From positions 21,097 through 85,096 of the forward strand of contig NZ_DAIQNN010000006.1 of assembly GCF_036788415.1 (NCBI RefSeq): a stretch of DNA of 64,000 bases, given 5' to 3'. Below the pieces are notes generated by a model that was not told the origin of the DNA, did not search any database, and saw only the letters and a program-made list of their open reading frames with translations. A program made the translations under genes and the position numbers. The stretch comes from Rubrimonas sp036788415 (GTDB lineage Bacteria; Pseudomonadota; Alphaproteobacteria; Rhodobacterales; Rhodobacteraceae). Positions within the stretch are counted from its first letter, which is position 1, and every line of letters starts with the position of its first letter. This document shows positions 18,729 to 27,595 of the stretch, in pieces.

Positions 18729-19333
18729 CGGACCGTCTCCGTGCGCGCGGCGTCCTGCACCTCGTCGTCGGACCGTCCGGGGTCGGCAAGGATGCGCTGA
18801 TCGACCGCGCGCGGGTCGCCCGTCCCGACATCCTGTTCCCCCGCCGCTGGATCACGCGCAGCGCCGACGCCGGCGGCGAGGCGCATGTCGCAGTCGCGCC
18901 GGAGGCGTTCGAGGCGATGGCGGCGGCGGGCGATTTCGCGCTGCACTGGCGGGCGCACGGGCTGGCCTACGGGGTCCCGCGCGCGATGGCCGACGCGCTC
19001 GGGGCGGGGCGGCATGTCGTGCTCAACGCCTCGCGCGCCGCGGTGGCGCAGGCGCGGGCGCAGTTCCAGCCGGTGCGGGTGCTGCTCGTCGCCGCGCCGC
19101 CCGAGGCGCTGGCCCGCCGCATCGCCGCGCGCGGACGCGAGACGGAAGCCGAGGCGCGCGCCCGGCTCGACCGCGCGCCGCCCCCTCCGACCGGGCCGGA
19201 TGTTCGGACGATCGACAATGGCGGCGCGCTGGACGACGCCGCGGCGGCCTTTCTCGCGGCGTTGGCGCCGCCCGTTGATCCCGAGCCGGAGGCCGGGCAA
19301 TCTCGCTCCCGGCTGATGGAGGAGCGAAGCTGA
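18725..19333 (+). CDS. phnN: Ribose 1,5-bisphosphate phosphokinase PhnN
   Basis: A 202-residue P-loop kinase of the guanylate-kinase-like fold. The P-loop is GPSGVGKD at residues 16-23. It phosphorylates ribose 1,5-bisphosphate to PRPP, the end step that returns the ribose carrier to metabolism. The start is GTG overlapping the phnL stop (GTGA). The C-terminal 20 residues are acidic and probably disordered. The stop overlaps the ATG of the following LysM gene (TGATG), indicating coupling. Confidence 0.9.
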   Translation: MTDRLRARGVLHLVVGPSGVGKDALIDRARVARPDILFPRRWITRSADAGGEAHVAVAPEAFEAMAAAGDFALHWRAHGLAYGVPRAMADALGAGRHVVLNASRAAVAQARAQFQPVRVLLVAAPPEALARRIAARGRETEAEARARLDRAPPPPTGPDVRTIDNGGALDDAAAAFLAALAPPVDPEPEAGQSRSRLMEERS

Positions 19334-20265
19334 TGCGCGGATGGCTCGGAGCGGCGCTCGCCGCATGCGCGGCGGGTCTCGCCCCGTCGGGCGCGGCGGC
19401 GCAGGAAGTCGCCTGCGGCGTTCCGCATGTGATCGCGCCGGGAGAGACGCTGCACCGCATCGCCGTCCGCGCCTATGGAGCGGACGGGAACTTCCGCACG
19501 CTGTTCACGGCGAACCGCGCGCGGCTGGGCTGGCGAGACCCCTCCCAGATCGAGATCGGCCAGGTGATCGCCATCCCCTGCCCCGAGGGCGCGCCGCAAC
19601 CTCCGCTCGCGCTTCTCGCCGCTCCGCGCGCGACAGGTGGCGCAGATCCCGACCTCGCCGCCGAAATCGCCATCGCCGCGCTGGCGGAGACGCGGCGCGG
19701 GGAGGACTCCGTCGCGCTGACCGTTCTGGGACCGCGAGAGGCGCATCTCGGCGGCCTGCTCGGCCCCGATCTGCACCGCCTCAGCCTGCCCTGGCCGCGC
19801 CCGGACTGCGCGGCGGCGGCGACCGATCACGCCGATCCGCAGACCGCCCGCCTGTGTTCGGAGTTCCTCTGGTCGCGCCCGCTCCGCGCGCGGTTCGACG
19901 TGGCGGTCGCGCGGGAGGGCGACGCGCCCGGACCCGAAGCGCCCACTTGCCGGGCCGAGGACAGGGAGCAGGCGCGCGCCTGTCTCGACGCCCTGCGCAC
20001 GGGCGCAGCCGAACTCGCGGCGATGGAGGCGGCGCTGCTCGACGCGCTCGCCGCCGAGCCGGGCGCGCTCGACGGGCTCGCCGAACTGCCCGGACTCACC
20101 CGAGAGACCATGCTTCACGCCATCGCGCCGATCGCCTCGCCGACCGCCGCAGCCGACATCGCCCGCCTCGACGCAGGGCTCGCGGCGCTGGAGGCGTCGG
20201 GCGCGGCGCTGGCGCTGCGCCTCTCGGCGCTCGCCGCTCAGGGCTCGGAGACGACGACGCCCTGA
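19333..20265 (+). CDS. Secreted LysM protein with a degenerate solute-binding-like domain
   Basis: A 310-residue exported protein (signal peptide, cleavage near AAAQ/E at about residue 24). A LysM module follows at residues about 28-80: HVIAPGETLHRIA, then TLFTANRARL and IEIGQVIAIPC. The rest resembles, from memory, a family of type-2 periplasmic binding proteins of marine alphaproteobacteria. The similar parts are an EIAIAAL segment, HLGGLL, LPWPRPDC, a C-x2-F-x2-S-x-PL motif, and a last helix ARLDAGLAALEASG. Several ligand-side strands look shortened, so it may no longer transport. It starts within the phnN stop codon and so is probably co-expressed with C-P lyase. It overlaps the convergent DUF1045 gene by 28 bases. 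No function is established. Confidence 0.75.
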   Translation: MRGWLGAALAACAAGLAPSGAAAQEVACGVPHVIAPGETLHRIAVRAYGADGNFRTLFTANRARLGWRDPSQIEIGQVIAIPCPEGAPQPPLALLAAPRATGGADPDLAAEIAIAALAETRRGEDSVALTVLGPREAHLGGLLGPDLHRLSLPWPRPDCAAAATDHADPQTARLCSEFLWSRPLRARFDVAVAREGDAPGPEAPTCRAEDREQARACLDALRTGAAELAAMEAALLDALAAEPGALDGLAELPGLTRETMLHAIAPIASPTAAADIARLDAGLAALEASGAALALRLSALAAQGSETTTP

Positions 20266-21023
20266 AGCGGGAACCGGCGCAGCAGACGGAAAGTCGCGCC
20301 GTCGCCCGGATCGCCGAACACGCAGATCTCCTCGATGTGGAAATCGGCCTCCAGCCCGGGGGCGAACAGGTCCTGAAGGATCGGCGCGGCCACTGCGGCT
20401 TCGGTCGAGGCGAGCGGGCCGGTCAGGGTGATGTGGAAGCGGAACCGGTCCAGCACCCACGGATAGCCCCAGTTGCGCAAATGCGCCTCCTCGACCATGT
20501 CGAGCCCCGCGCGGCGGCGGCGGTGCGTCTCGGCGCCGGTCAGCGGCGCGCGCAGCAGGTCGAGTTCGGTCACGCAGGCGTCGGCCAGCGCGCGCAGCGC
20601 CGGCGGGTCGACGGGCTGTCGCGCCGGATCGGGCGCCTTTTCGCCGCCCTCGCCCTCCGCCTCGGGATCGGGCGGCCCGAGCGGGCGCAGGCTGAGAAAT
20701 CCGAGACCGAAATCGACCCGCAGCCCCGGCGCGCGCACCGGCGGCGTGCGTTCGGCCAGCGCCGCCACGGCCTCGCAGAGCGTGTCGGGGTCGATCCCAT
20801 CGGCGAGACGGAAGGGCGGCTTGAGCGTCGCGTGCAGCCCGTAGCGGCGCGCCTCGCGGGTGAGGCGCGCGCGCGGCGCGGGCAGGCCGGGAGGCTCGGG
20901 CGCGGCGACCCCGTCTCCGGTCTCGGGATCGGCGCCGAGCCATTCCGCTCCGATCCGCGCCAGCGCGGAGCCCTGAGGCGGCGCATAGAACACGGCGTAG
21001 CGGGCGTAGGCGGTCGTGCGCAT
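20238..21023 (-). CDS. DUF1045 phosphonate-operon protein (2H phosphoesterase-like)
   Basis: A 261-residue member of the putative phosphonate metabolism family (DUF1045, TIGR03223), which belongs to the 2H phosphoesterase superfamily. The two H-x-T motifs are visible as GLHATLKPP (about residue 63) and FHITLTGPL (about residue 197), the expected catalytic pair. Such genes are found in many phn clusters, and a cyclic-phosphate hydrolase role is possible but unproven here. It is on the opposite strand from the phnG operon and divergent from phnM, so it may share a promoter region with phnM. A charged linker rich in Glu and Gly near residues 118-130 is unusual. Confidence 0.85.
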   Translation of the reverse strand: MRTTAYARYAVFYAPPQGSALARIGAEWLGADPETGDGVAAPEPPGLPAPRARLTREARRYGLHATLKPPFRLADGIDPDTLCEAVAALAERTPPVRAPGLRVDFGLGFLSLRPLGPPDPEAEGEGGEKAPDPARQPVDPPALRALADACVTELDLLRAPLTGAETHRRRRAGLDMVEEAHLRNWGYPWVLDRFRFHITLTGPLASTEAAVAAPILQDLFAPGLEADFHIEEICVFGDPGDGATFRLLRRFPLQGVVVSEP

Positions 21024-21155
21024 CGCATCCCTCGGGCGAGTCGGCGGCTCTGCTGCGCTTCTATCCCTCTGAGCGTGACCGATATATGAAATTGACGCCG
21101 GCGCCGCGCTCGACTACCGCCCGACGCGGCCCGCCGCCGCCGCAGGAGCCCCGCA

Positions 21156-22307
21156 ATGCCCTCCCCTTCCGCCGAACTGACGCTGGCCAACGCGCGAGTC
21201 GTCGCCCCAGACCGGGTCTTCGTCGGCGCGGTTCTGGTGCGCGACGGCATGATCGCCGACATCTCCGAAGGGGCGCGCGCGCCGGCCGGCGCGGTCGATT
21301 GCGAAGGCGACCACCTTCTTCCCGGCCTCGTCGAGCTGCACACCGACAATCTGGAGCGCCATCTGCACCCCCGCCCAGGCGTGGACTGGCCGCGCCGCGC
21401 CGCCGTCGCCGCTCATGACGCCGAATTCGCCGCCGGCGGCGCGACGACCGTGCTCGACGCGCTGCGTCTCGGCTCGACGACCGGCGAGGACCTCGCCGCG
21501 CTGGCGCTCGAAGCGCTCGAGGCGATCGGCCAGCTGCGCGCGCTCGACCTGCTGCGCGCCGACCATTTCGTTCATCTGCGCTGCGAACTGACCGCGCCCG
21601 AACTCGTCGCCGAGTTCGACGCCCTGCATGGCGAGGACCGGCTGCGGCTGATCTCGATCATGGACCATACGCCCGGCCAGCGGCAATTCGCGAGCCTCGA
21701 CCAGTACGTCCTCTATTACCGCGACAAGAAGGGCTTCACCGACGCGCAGCTCGACGCCCACATCGCCGAGGCCAAGGCGTTGCAGGAGGCCCATGGCGCG
21801 CCGAACCTCGCCGCGATGGTCGCGCGGATGCGCGGCGCGCGCTTCGCCATCGCGAGCCATGACGACGCGACCGAAGCCCATGTCGCCGAAAGTGCGGCGC
21901 TCGGCGCGGGCATCGCCGAATTTCCCACGACCCTCGAAGCCGCGCGCGCCTCGCGGGCGGCGGGGATGCGCATCCTGATGGGCGCGCCCAACGTGCTGCG
22001 CGGCAAATCGCATTCGGGCAACGTCTCGGCGCTGGAGCTGGCCCGCGACGGGCTGGTGGACATCCTGTCCTCGGACTACGCCCCCGCCTCGCTGCTGCTC
22101 GCCGCCTTCAAGCTCGCCGAGGAGGTCGAGGGCTGGACTCTGCCGCGCGCCGTCGCCTGCGTCACCCGCAACCCGGCCGAAGCCGTGGGCCTCGACGACC
22201 GCGGGGCCATCGAGATCGGGCGGCGCGCCGACCTCGCGCGCGTCTATCACGTCGAGCGGCTCTGCGTGACGCGGGGGCTTTGGCGGGCGGGGCGTCAGGT
22301 GCTCTGA
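21156..22307 (+). CDS. phnM: Alpha-D-ribose 1-methylphosphonate 5-triphosphate diphosphatase PhnM
   Basis: A 383-residue amidohydrolase-fold enzyme that releases pyrophosphate from the ribose-phosphonate triphosphate before the PhnJ step. Metal-ligand segments are ELHTDNLERHLHPRPG, IMDHTPGQ, ASHDDATEAH and SSDYAP. It is separated from phnGHIJKLN by the DUF1045 gene and must have its own promoter in the 132-base gap at 21024-21155. Its last 13 bases overlap the convergent hydrolase gene. Length is normal. Confidence 0.95.
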   Translation: MPSPSAELTLANARVVAPDRVFVGAVLVRDGMIADISEGARAPAGAVDCEGDHLLPGLVELHTDNLERHLHPRPGVDWPRRAAVAAHDAEFAAGGATTVLDALRLGSTTGEDLAALALEALEAIGQLRALDLLRADHFVHLRCELTAPELVAEFDALHGEDRLRLISIMDHTPGQRQFASLDQYVLYYRDKKGFTDAQLDAHIAEAKALQEAHGAPNLAAMVARMRGARFAIASHDDATEAHVAESAALGAGIAEFPTTLEAARASRAAGMRILMGAPNVLRGKSHSGNVSALELARDGLVDILSSDYAPASLLLAAFKLAEEVEGWTLPRAVACVTRNPAEAVGLDDRGAIEIGRRADLARVYHVERLCVTRGLWRAGRQVL

Positions 22308-23404
22308 GGGCTCGGCGCCGCGACGGGCGCGATCAGGCGGGTCAGCGTCTCGGGATTGCGGAAATACTGCTCGTGGGTCGAGGCGTTCCAGCCGGCCCAC
22401 CAGCCCTGAGGCGAGCGGACCACCAGCGAGGACGCCTCGCCGAAGGCTTCGCGGTGGCCCGGCGTGAACCCCGCAACCCAGTCGTTGCGCGCGATCACGT
22501 CAGTCCAGCCTGCGAGCGGGGGATCGGCGGCGAGCAGCTTGGCGCGCTCGGCGTCCATCTCGGGCTCCTGCGCGCAGAACACCCGCATCGGCGCGCCCCA
22601 GCTGTGGAAGTGGGTGCGCGCGCGGTCGGCCCCCCAATCGGCCAGCGCGTCGATGGCGATGGCCGCGCCCATGCTGTGACCGACGACGAAGACTTCGTCG
22701 TAACACTCTGGCGAAGCGTAGATCTGGGCGAGCAGCCGCTCGACGCGGCTTTTCGCGCGCGCGCGCACGCCGGCGGCGGCGTCGCCTTCGCGCGCGTCGG
22801 TGAGATAGCTCTTCGAGAACTCGGCCAACGCCGCGATCCGGTCGGCCTGAAGCCCCGCCAGAAGCCCCGGCAGGACGGTCCACCAGGGCTGCGCCTGCAC
22901 CCATCCCACCGCGCCCGAGAGCGCGTCGGCGCCGACGAGCCCCGACAGCCAGCCCGGCGCGAGCGAGGGGTCCGACGCCAGCGCCTTGGCCGCGAGCAGG
23001 GCCAGCGAGGCGTACCACGCCAGCAGCAGCGCACCCGAAGCCGCCAGCGCCGCGCCCAGATAATTGGGCCGCAGCAGGCCCTTGGCGACGCCACCGAAGA
23101 ACCAGTAGGCCAGCAGCGCGAAACCGCGCGTGACCTTGCGAACAGGGTCTGCGGGCAGTTCGGCGGGGATCAGATCGCCCCAGAACGCCTCGTGGACGTC
23201 GATGCGGATGGCGGGCGCGTCGGGCCGACGCTCGGTCGCGGTCAACCGGCGCGCCGAAAAGCCGTTGAGCTCGACCGGGTCGGGTTCGAAATCCCGCGCG
23301 AAGCCGTCGGCGTGGAACTCGAAGGCGGCGCAGAGCTGGTCGCGAACCGCCCCCTGCTCGCGCTTGCCGTAGCCCGGAACGACGACGACCGCGCGGCGGA
23401 TCAT
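22295..23404 (-). CDS. Membrane-associated alpha/beta hydrolase-like protein, function unknown
   Basis: A 369-residue protein that I cannot place in a named family. It begins RRAVVVVPGYGKRE, a hydrolase-like first strand. Around residues 95-140 there are one or two hydrophobic segments (FALLAYWFFGG and AALAASGALLLAWYASLALL) inserted before the catalytic part. The nucleophile elbow VVGHSMGAA is at about residue 243, so a serine hydrolase is likely. Later FTPGHREAF and STHEQYF contain histidines that could complete the triad. It is convergent with phnM and separated by four bases from ATP12 upstream. A membrane-tethered esterase or lipase is the best guess. Confidence 0.6.
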   Translation of the reverse strand: MIRRAVVVVPGYGKREQGAVRDQLCAAFEFHADGFARDFEPDPVELNGFSARRLTATERRPDAPAIRIDVHEAFWGDLIPAELPADPVRKVTRGFALLAYWFFGGVAKGLLRPNYLGAALAASGALLLAWYASLALLAAKALASDPSLAPGWLSGLVGADALSGAVGWVQAQPWWTVLPGLLAGLQADRIAALAEFSKSYLTDAREGDAAAGVRARAKSRVERLLAQIYASPECYDEVFVVGHSMGAAIAIDALADWGADRARTHFHSWGAPMRVFCAQEPEMDAERAKLLAADPPLAGWTDVIARNDWVAGFTPGHREAFGEASSLVVRSPQGWWAGWNASTHEQYFRNPETLTRLIAPVAAPSPQST

Positions 23405-23408
23405 GGCG

Positions 23409-24119
23409 CTACCGTGCCTCGCGCAGCAGCGCCGCGAGCCGCGCCGCGTCGAGGAACGCCGCGCGCCGGCGTTCGGCGGCGGCTTCGGCCTCGGCGTCCG
23501 CGCCCCATTGCGCGATCTGCCAGATCTCGTCGACCCGGCTCGCCTCCCAGGCTTCGGCTGCGTCCATCGCCCCCTCCGCCGCCGCCAGCCCCAGCACGAG
23601 CGACCCCGAAAGGCTCGTCAGTTCGGCCAGCGCCGTCAAGGCGAAAGCGTCGCAGGCCGCCACCGCCGCGCGCAGCCGCGCGAGGCTCTCGGGCGGCTGG
23701 GCGACAGGGGCGATCCCTTGCGCGCAGATCAGCGGCGCGCCGTGGCGGGCGCGCGCCCAGGCGAGCGGCGGGTCCCACGCCGCCGCCTCGCGCGCGACGA
23801 GTTCGGCGGGCGCGGCGGCGCGGTAACAAAGAAGATCGCTCGCCCCGTAAGCCGCGACGTCCTCGACCACCTGCGCCTGCGCCGGGGCGACTCGGTCAAG
23901 CGCGGTGTTGAGCGCGCGGGTCAACGGCATGGTCTGCGGCGCGAGCGTCTCGCCCTGCGCCGCCCATTCCGAGGCGACGCCCTCGGCCAGCGCGCGCAGA
24001 GGCGCCGCCAGCGGCCTGCCGGCGGGGGTGCGGACGGGCCGGCCGTCGAGCAGCACCGCCCAGCCCTCGGGAGCCTCGACGGCGGCGGCCTCGGTCCAGA
24101 AGCGTTTGCGCGCGGTCAT
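23409..24119 (-). CDS. ATP12-family F1-ATPase assembly chaperone
   Basis: A 236-residue protein of the ATP12 family. Recognisable parts are RKRFWTEA at the N-terminus, VLLDGRPVRTPAGRPL, AEGVASEWAAQ, PLTRALNTALD and the helical C-terminus with WQIAQWG. In mitochondria and alphaproteobacteria ATP12 protects the F1 alpha subunit during assembly. The start overlaps the stop of the upstream HAD gene (ATGA). Its presence is one of the alphaproteobacterial markers of this window. Confidence 0.88.
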   Translation of the reverse strand: MTARKRFWTEAAAVEAPEGWAVLLDGRPVRTPAGRPLAAPLRALAEGVASEWAAQGETLAPQTMPLTRALNTALDRVAPAQAQVVEDVAAYGASDLLCYRAAAPAELVAREAAAWDPPLAWARARHGAPLICAQGIAPVAQPPESLARLRAAVAACDAFALTALAELTSLSGSLVLGLAAAEGAMDAAEAWEASRVDEIWQIAQWGADAEAEAAAERRRAAFLDAARLAALLREAR

Positions 24120-24790
24120 TCCAGCGCCTCCAGCGCCGCGTCGAGCGCGTCGAAATGGTCGATCACGATCTCGGCGCCGGCCGCCAGCAGCGCGTCCGGC
24201 GCGTGATAGCCCCAGGCCACCCCGATCGCGCGCGCGCCGGCGTTGCGCGCCATCGCGACGTCGTAGATCGTGTCGCCGATCACAACCGCGTCGCAGGCCT
24301 GCGCGCCAGTCGCCCGCAGAGCGTTCAGCACCATGCCGGGATGGGGCTTCGATGGCGCGTCGTCGGAGGTCTGCAGCGTCAGGAAAAAGCCCCGCAGATC
24401 ATGCGCATCGAGCAAATGGTCGAGCCCGCGCCGGGCCTTGCCGGTCGCCACGCCCAGAAGCCGCTCGGTCCGGGACAGCCGGGCGAGCGCGGCGCGCGCC
24501 CCGGGATAGAGGGGCATCGCCGCCTCGCCGCCGGTCTCGGCGCGAATTCGGATGAAGGCGCGCTTGTAACAGGCTGCGATCTCGACCGTTTCGACATCGG
24601 ATAGGCCGGGGTCGAGCGCCGCGGCGGCCTCGACCAGCGACAGGCCGATGATGGCGCGGATCGCGCCGTCGGGCGGAGCGGGCCGTCCGAGATCGGCGAA
24701 GGCGGCCCGCATCGCGGCGAGGATGAATCGCTGGCTGTCGATCAGGGTGCCGTCCACGTCGAACAGCGCGAGGCGCAGGCGCGAAGACAT
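24116..24790 (-). CDS. HAD-IA family phosphatase (phosphoglycolate phosphatase-like)
   Basis: A 224-residue HAD hydrolase. Motif I is DVDGTLIDS at about residues 10-18, motif II is within GVATGKARR, the lysine is in PSKPHPGM, and motif III/IV is IGDTIYDVAMARNAG. The four-helix cap lies between motifs I and II. This order fits phosphoglycolate phosphatase or pyrophosphatase PpaX relatives; the exact substrate is uncertain. It is the first gene of a two-gene unit with ATP12 and divergent from ycjX across a 159-base gap. Confidence 0.85.
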   Translation of the reverse strand: MSSRLRLALFDVDGTLIDSQRFILAAMRAAFADLGRPAPPDGAIRAIIGLSLVEAAAALDPGLSDVETVEIAACYKRAFIRIRAETGGEAAMPLYPGARAALARLSRTERLLGVATGKARRGLDHLLDAHDLRGFFLTLQTSDDAPSKPHPGMVLNALRATGAQACDAVVIGDTIYDVAMARNAGARAIGVAWGYHAPDALLAAGAEIVIDHFDALDAALEALE

Positions 24791-24949
24791 CGGCGGGCTC
24801 CGTGGCGGCGGGGGCGGGCTTGGCCGGGTTCTAGCGCCCCGCGCCCGGCGCTGGAAGCCCGCGCCGGCGCATTCGCAGGGCGAGCGCCTCTCCCAAAGCG
24901 GCGGCGCGCAGTCTATATCGGCCGGGCGCCCCCAGTCGGAACTCCGCCC

Positions 24950-26416
24950 ATGCTCGGCCGCCTGATCGACGACTTGTTGCTGCGTCCCGTCGAGGAGGCG
25001 CGCGACGCGGCGTCCGAAGCTTTTCTGGAGCCGACGCTGCGGCTCGGCGTCACCGGGCTCAGCCGGGCGGGCAAGACGGTCTTCATCACCTCGCTGGTCG
25101 CCAATCTGCTGGCGCGGGGGCGGATGCAACGGCTGCGCGCGCAGGCCGACGGGCGGATCGCCGCCGTGGCGCTGCGCCCTCAGCCCGACCGCGGCGTGCC
25201 CCGCTTCGAGTTCGAACGCCACATGGCCGATCTCGCCGGCGAGCCGCCGCGCTGGCCGGCCTCGACGCGCTCGGTCTCGCAATTGCGGCTGTCGGTGCGC
25301 TACCGCTCCGAGAGCTGGCTCGCCGGGCTGGCCGGCGCGTTTTCGGGTCCGCAGACCCTGCATCTCGACATCGTCGACTATCCCGGCGAATGGCTGCTCG
25401 ACCTGCCGCTGATGGGAATGCGCTACGCCGAGTGGTCGGCGAAGGCCCTCGCCGCCGCCGAGACGCCGCTGCGCGCGGGCTTCGCGGAGCGCTGGCGCGC
25501 GGCGCTGGCGGAGGCCGACCCGACGGCGCCTTACGACGAGGCGCGCGCCCAGGCGCTGGCGGAGGGGTGGCGGGTTCATCTGGCCGCCTGCAAGGACGCC
25601 GGCCTGTCCGGGCTGACGCCGGGCCGCTTCCTCGCGCCGGGCGATCTGGAGGGGTCGCCGGCGCTGACCTTCGCGCCATTGCCGGACGGCCCCGGAGACA
25701 GGCGCTCGCTGCGCGCGGAATTCGCCCGCCGCTACGACGCCTATCGCGCGCAGGTGATCGCGCCGTTCTTCCGCGACCATTTCGCGCGGATCGAGCGGCA
25801 GATCGTGCTGGTCGACCTGCTGAGCGCGCTCGACGCGGGTCCCGGCGCCGTCGGCGACCTGCGGGCGGCGATGGGCGAGATCCTCGGCTGCTTCCGCCCG
25901 GGCGCCAATTCCTGGCTCAGCGCGTTGCTGGGCCGCCGGGTCGACCGCATCCTGTTCGCCGCGACCAAGGCCGACCACGTCCACCACTCCCAGCATCCGC
26001 GGATGACCGCGATCCTGCAGGCCCTGCTGCGCGAGAGCGTCGAGAGGGCGCAGTTCCGCGGCGCGCAGGTCGAGGCGCTGGCGGTCGCGGGGCTGCGCGC
26101 GACGGTGGAACAGGAGATCGCGCGCGATGGCGAGACGCTCGCCTGCGTCCGCGGCAAGCTCAAGGCGACCGGACGCGAGGCGGCGCTCTACCCCGGCGAA
26201 ATTCCCGACGATCCGCAGGCGGTGCTCGCCTCGGCGCGCGAGGGGCTGGCGCACGAACCCGGCTGGCTCGGCGGCGCCTTCGACGTGATGGATTTCGCGC
26301 CCCCCAAAGGCGCAGGCGGCGCGTCGGCGGCGCCGGGCCGGCGCGACGCCGACGGGCCGCCGCACATCCGGCTCGACCGGGCGCTCGACTTCCTGATCGG
26401 CGACCGGCTGGCCTGA
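24950..26416 (+). CDS. ycjX: YcjX-family P-loop GTPase-like protein
   Basis: A 488-residue member of the YcjX/DUF463 family. The P-loop GLSRAGKT is at residues 36-43, preceded by a conserved TLRLGVTG strand. LDIVDYPGEWLLDLPL supplies the switch-like region, and ATKADHVHHSQHPRM corresponds to the base-recognition region. In enterobacteria ycjX and ycjF lie in a stress-induced operon; the molecular role is unclear. It is followed 11 bases later by a ycjF-type gene here too. Confidence 0.9.
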   Translation: MLGRLIDDLLLRPVEEARDAASEAFLEPTLRLGVTGLSRAGKTVFITSLVANLLARGRMQRLRAQADGRIAAVALRPQPDRGVPRFEFERHMADLAGEPPRWPASTRSVSQLRLSVRYRSESWLAGLAGAFSGPQTLHLDIVDYPGEWLLDLPLMGMRYAEWSAKALAAAETPLRAGFAERWRAALAEADPTAPYDEARAQALAEGWRVHLAACKDAGLSGLTPGRFLAPGDLEGSPALTFAPLPDGPGDRRSLRAEFARRYDAYRAQVIAPFFRDHFARIERQIVLVDLLSALDAGPGAVGDLRAAMGEILGCFRPGANSWLSALLGRRVDRILFAATKADHVHHSQHPRMTAILQALLRESVERAQFRGAQVEALAVAGLRATVEQEIARDGETLACVRGKLKATGREAALYPGEIPDDPQAVLASAREGLAHEPGWLGGAFDVMDFAPPKGAGGASAAPGRRDADGPPHIRLDRALDFLIGDRLA

Positions 26417-26427
26417 GGAGCCCCGCG

Positions 26428-27450
26428 ATGACCCGCACCCCCCGCCGACCCGTCGTGTTCGACGCCGACGATCCCGCCCTCGGCGCCCCCGCCCCCGACC
26501 CCGGCGACGCGCCCGAGATCGGCCCGGAGATCGGCGCGGAAGGGCGGGACGCGCTTGCTGGCGAACCGGCGGGGCTGCGCGCGGCGCGGCTCGCGGCCCG
26601 CCCCTCGTCAGCGCTCGCGCGCTGGTTCTGGAGCGCGGCGCTGGCGCTGGTCGGGCTCGCGACTTCGGTCGCGCTGTACGATTTCGTCGCCGGGCTGATC
26701 GCGCGCAATGCGATCCTCGGCTGGGTGGCGCTGGGGCTGACGGCGGCGCTCGCCGCCGCGCTGGTCGTCTTCGCACTGCGGGAGGCGGCGGCGGTGGCGC
26801 GGCTCGGGCGCGTCGACGCGCTGCGCGCGCAGGCGGCGCGGGCGCGCGAGAGCGGCGACGCGCGCGCCGCGCAAGCGACGCTGAAAGGGCTGCGCCGGCT
26901 CTATGCGGGGCGGCGCGACATGGACTGGGCGCTCGCCGACCTCGCCCGCGCCGCCGACCAGCCGCCCGAGGCCGAGGCGCTGCTCGACGCAGCCGAACGC
27001 GCGCTGATGCGCGATCTCGACGCGCGCGCGGCGGCGGCGGCGGGGCGGGCGGCGCGGACGGTGGCGGCGGCGACGGCGCTGATCCCTCTGGCGCTGGTCG
27101 ACGTCCTCGCCGCGCTGACCGCCAATCTGCGCATGATCCGCGAGATCGCAGAAATCTACGGTGGGCGGGCGGGATGGTTGGGCTCGTGGAAGCTGCTCAA
27201 GGCCGTGGCGGCGCATCTTGTGGCGACGGGCGCGGTGGCCGTCGGCGACGACCTGATAGGGCCGGCGATCGGCGGCGGCGTTCTCGCCCGGCTGTCGCGC
27301 CGCTTCGGCGAAGGGCTGATCAACGGCGCACTGACCGCGCGCGTCGGGGCCGCCGCCATCGCCGTCTGCCGCCCGCTGCCCTTCGCCGCGCTGCCCCGCC
27401 CGACGGGTCGCGGTCTGGCCGCGGCGGCGCTGAAGGGCCTGATGCGCTGA
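26428..27450 (+). CDS. ycjF: YcjF/TIGR01620-family inner membrane protein
   Basis: A 340-residue membrane protein. It has an acidic Asp/Pro-rich N-terminus, then two transmembrane segments at about residues 65-85 and 95-118. A soluble helical part contains LYAGRRDMDWAL, and the C-terminal region has RTVAAATALIPLALVDVLAAL and IREIAEIYGGRAGWLGS. These match the TIGR01620/DUF697 family that partners YcjX. Function is unknown; pairing with ycjX suggests a joint envelope-stress or membrane-organising role. Confidence 0.85.
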   Translation: MTRTPRRPVVFDADDPALGAPAPDPGDAPEIGPEIGAEGRDALAGEPAGLRAARLAARPSSALARWFWSAALALVGLATSVALYDFVAGLIARNAILGWVALGLTAALAAALVVFALREAAAVARLGRVDALRAQAARARESGDARAAQATLKGLRRLYAGRRDMDWALADLARAADQPPEAEALLDAAERALMRDLDARAAAAAGRAARTVAAATALIPLALVDVLAALTANLRMIREIAEIYGGRAGWLGSWKLLKAVAAHLVATGAVAVGDDLIGPAIGGGVLARLSRRFGEGLINGALTARVGAAAIAVCRPLPFAALPRPTGRGLAAAALKGLMR

Positions 27451-27595
27451 GCCCGGAGAACGGCCGCCCGCGCGCTTGAGTCCCACAGACGCGTCGAGGG
27501 TTTTCGTTTACTATCTTCCCCGTAAGGTTGAGCCGCCGCGCGCGGCGATCCGAGCGGTCGCAGCGGGGGCGGGACACCGACCGGATGATCGCTCC

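Noticed and set aside
27476..27595. TTG-initiated extension of the histidine kinase
   Set aside because: The extra 40 codons contain no domain and overlap an AT-rich, promoter-like patch; conserved sequence begins after ATG 27596.
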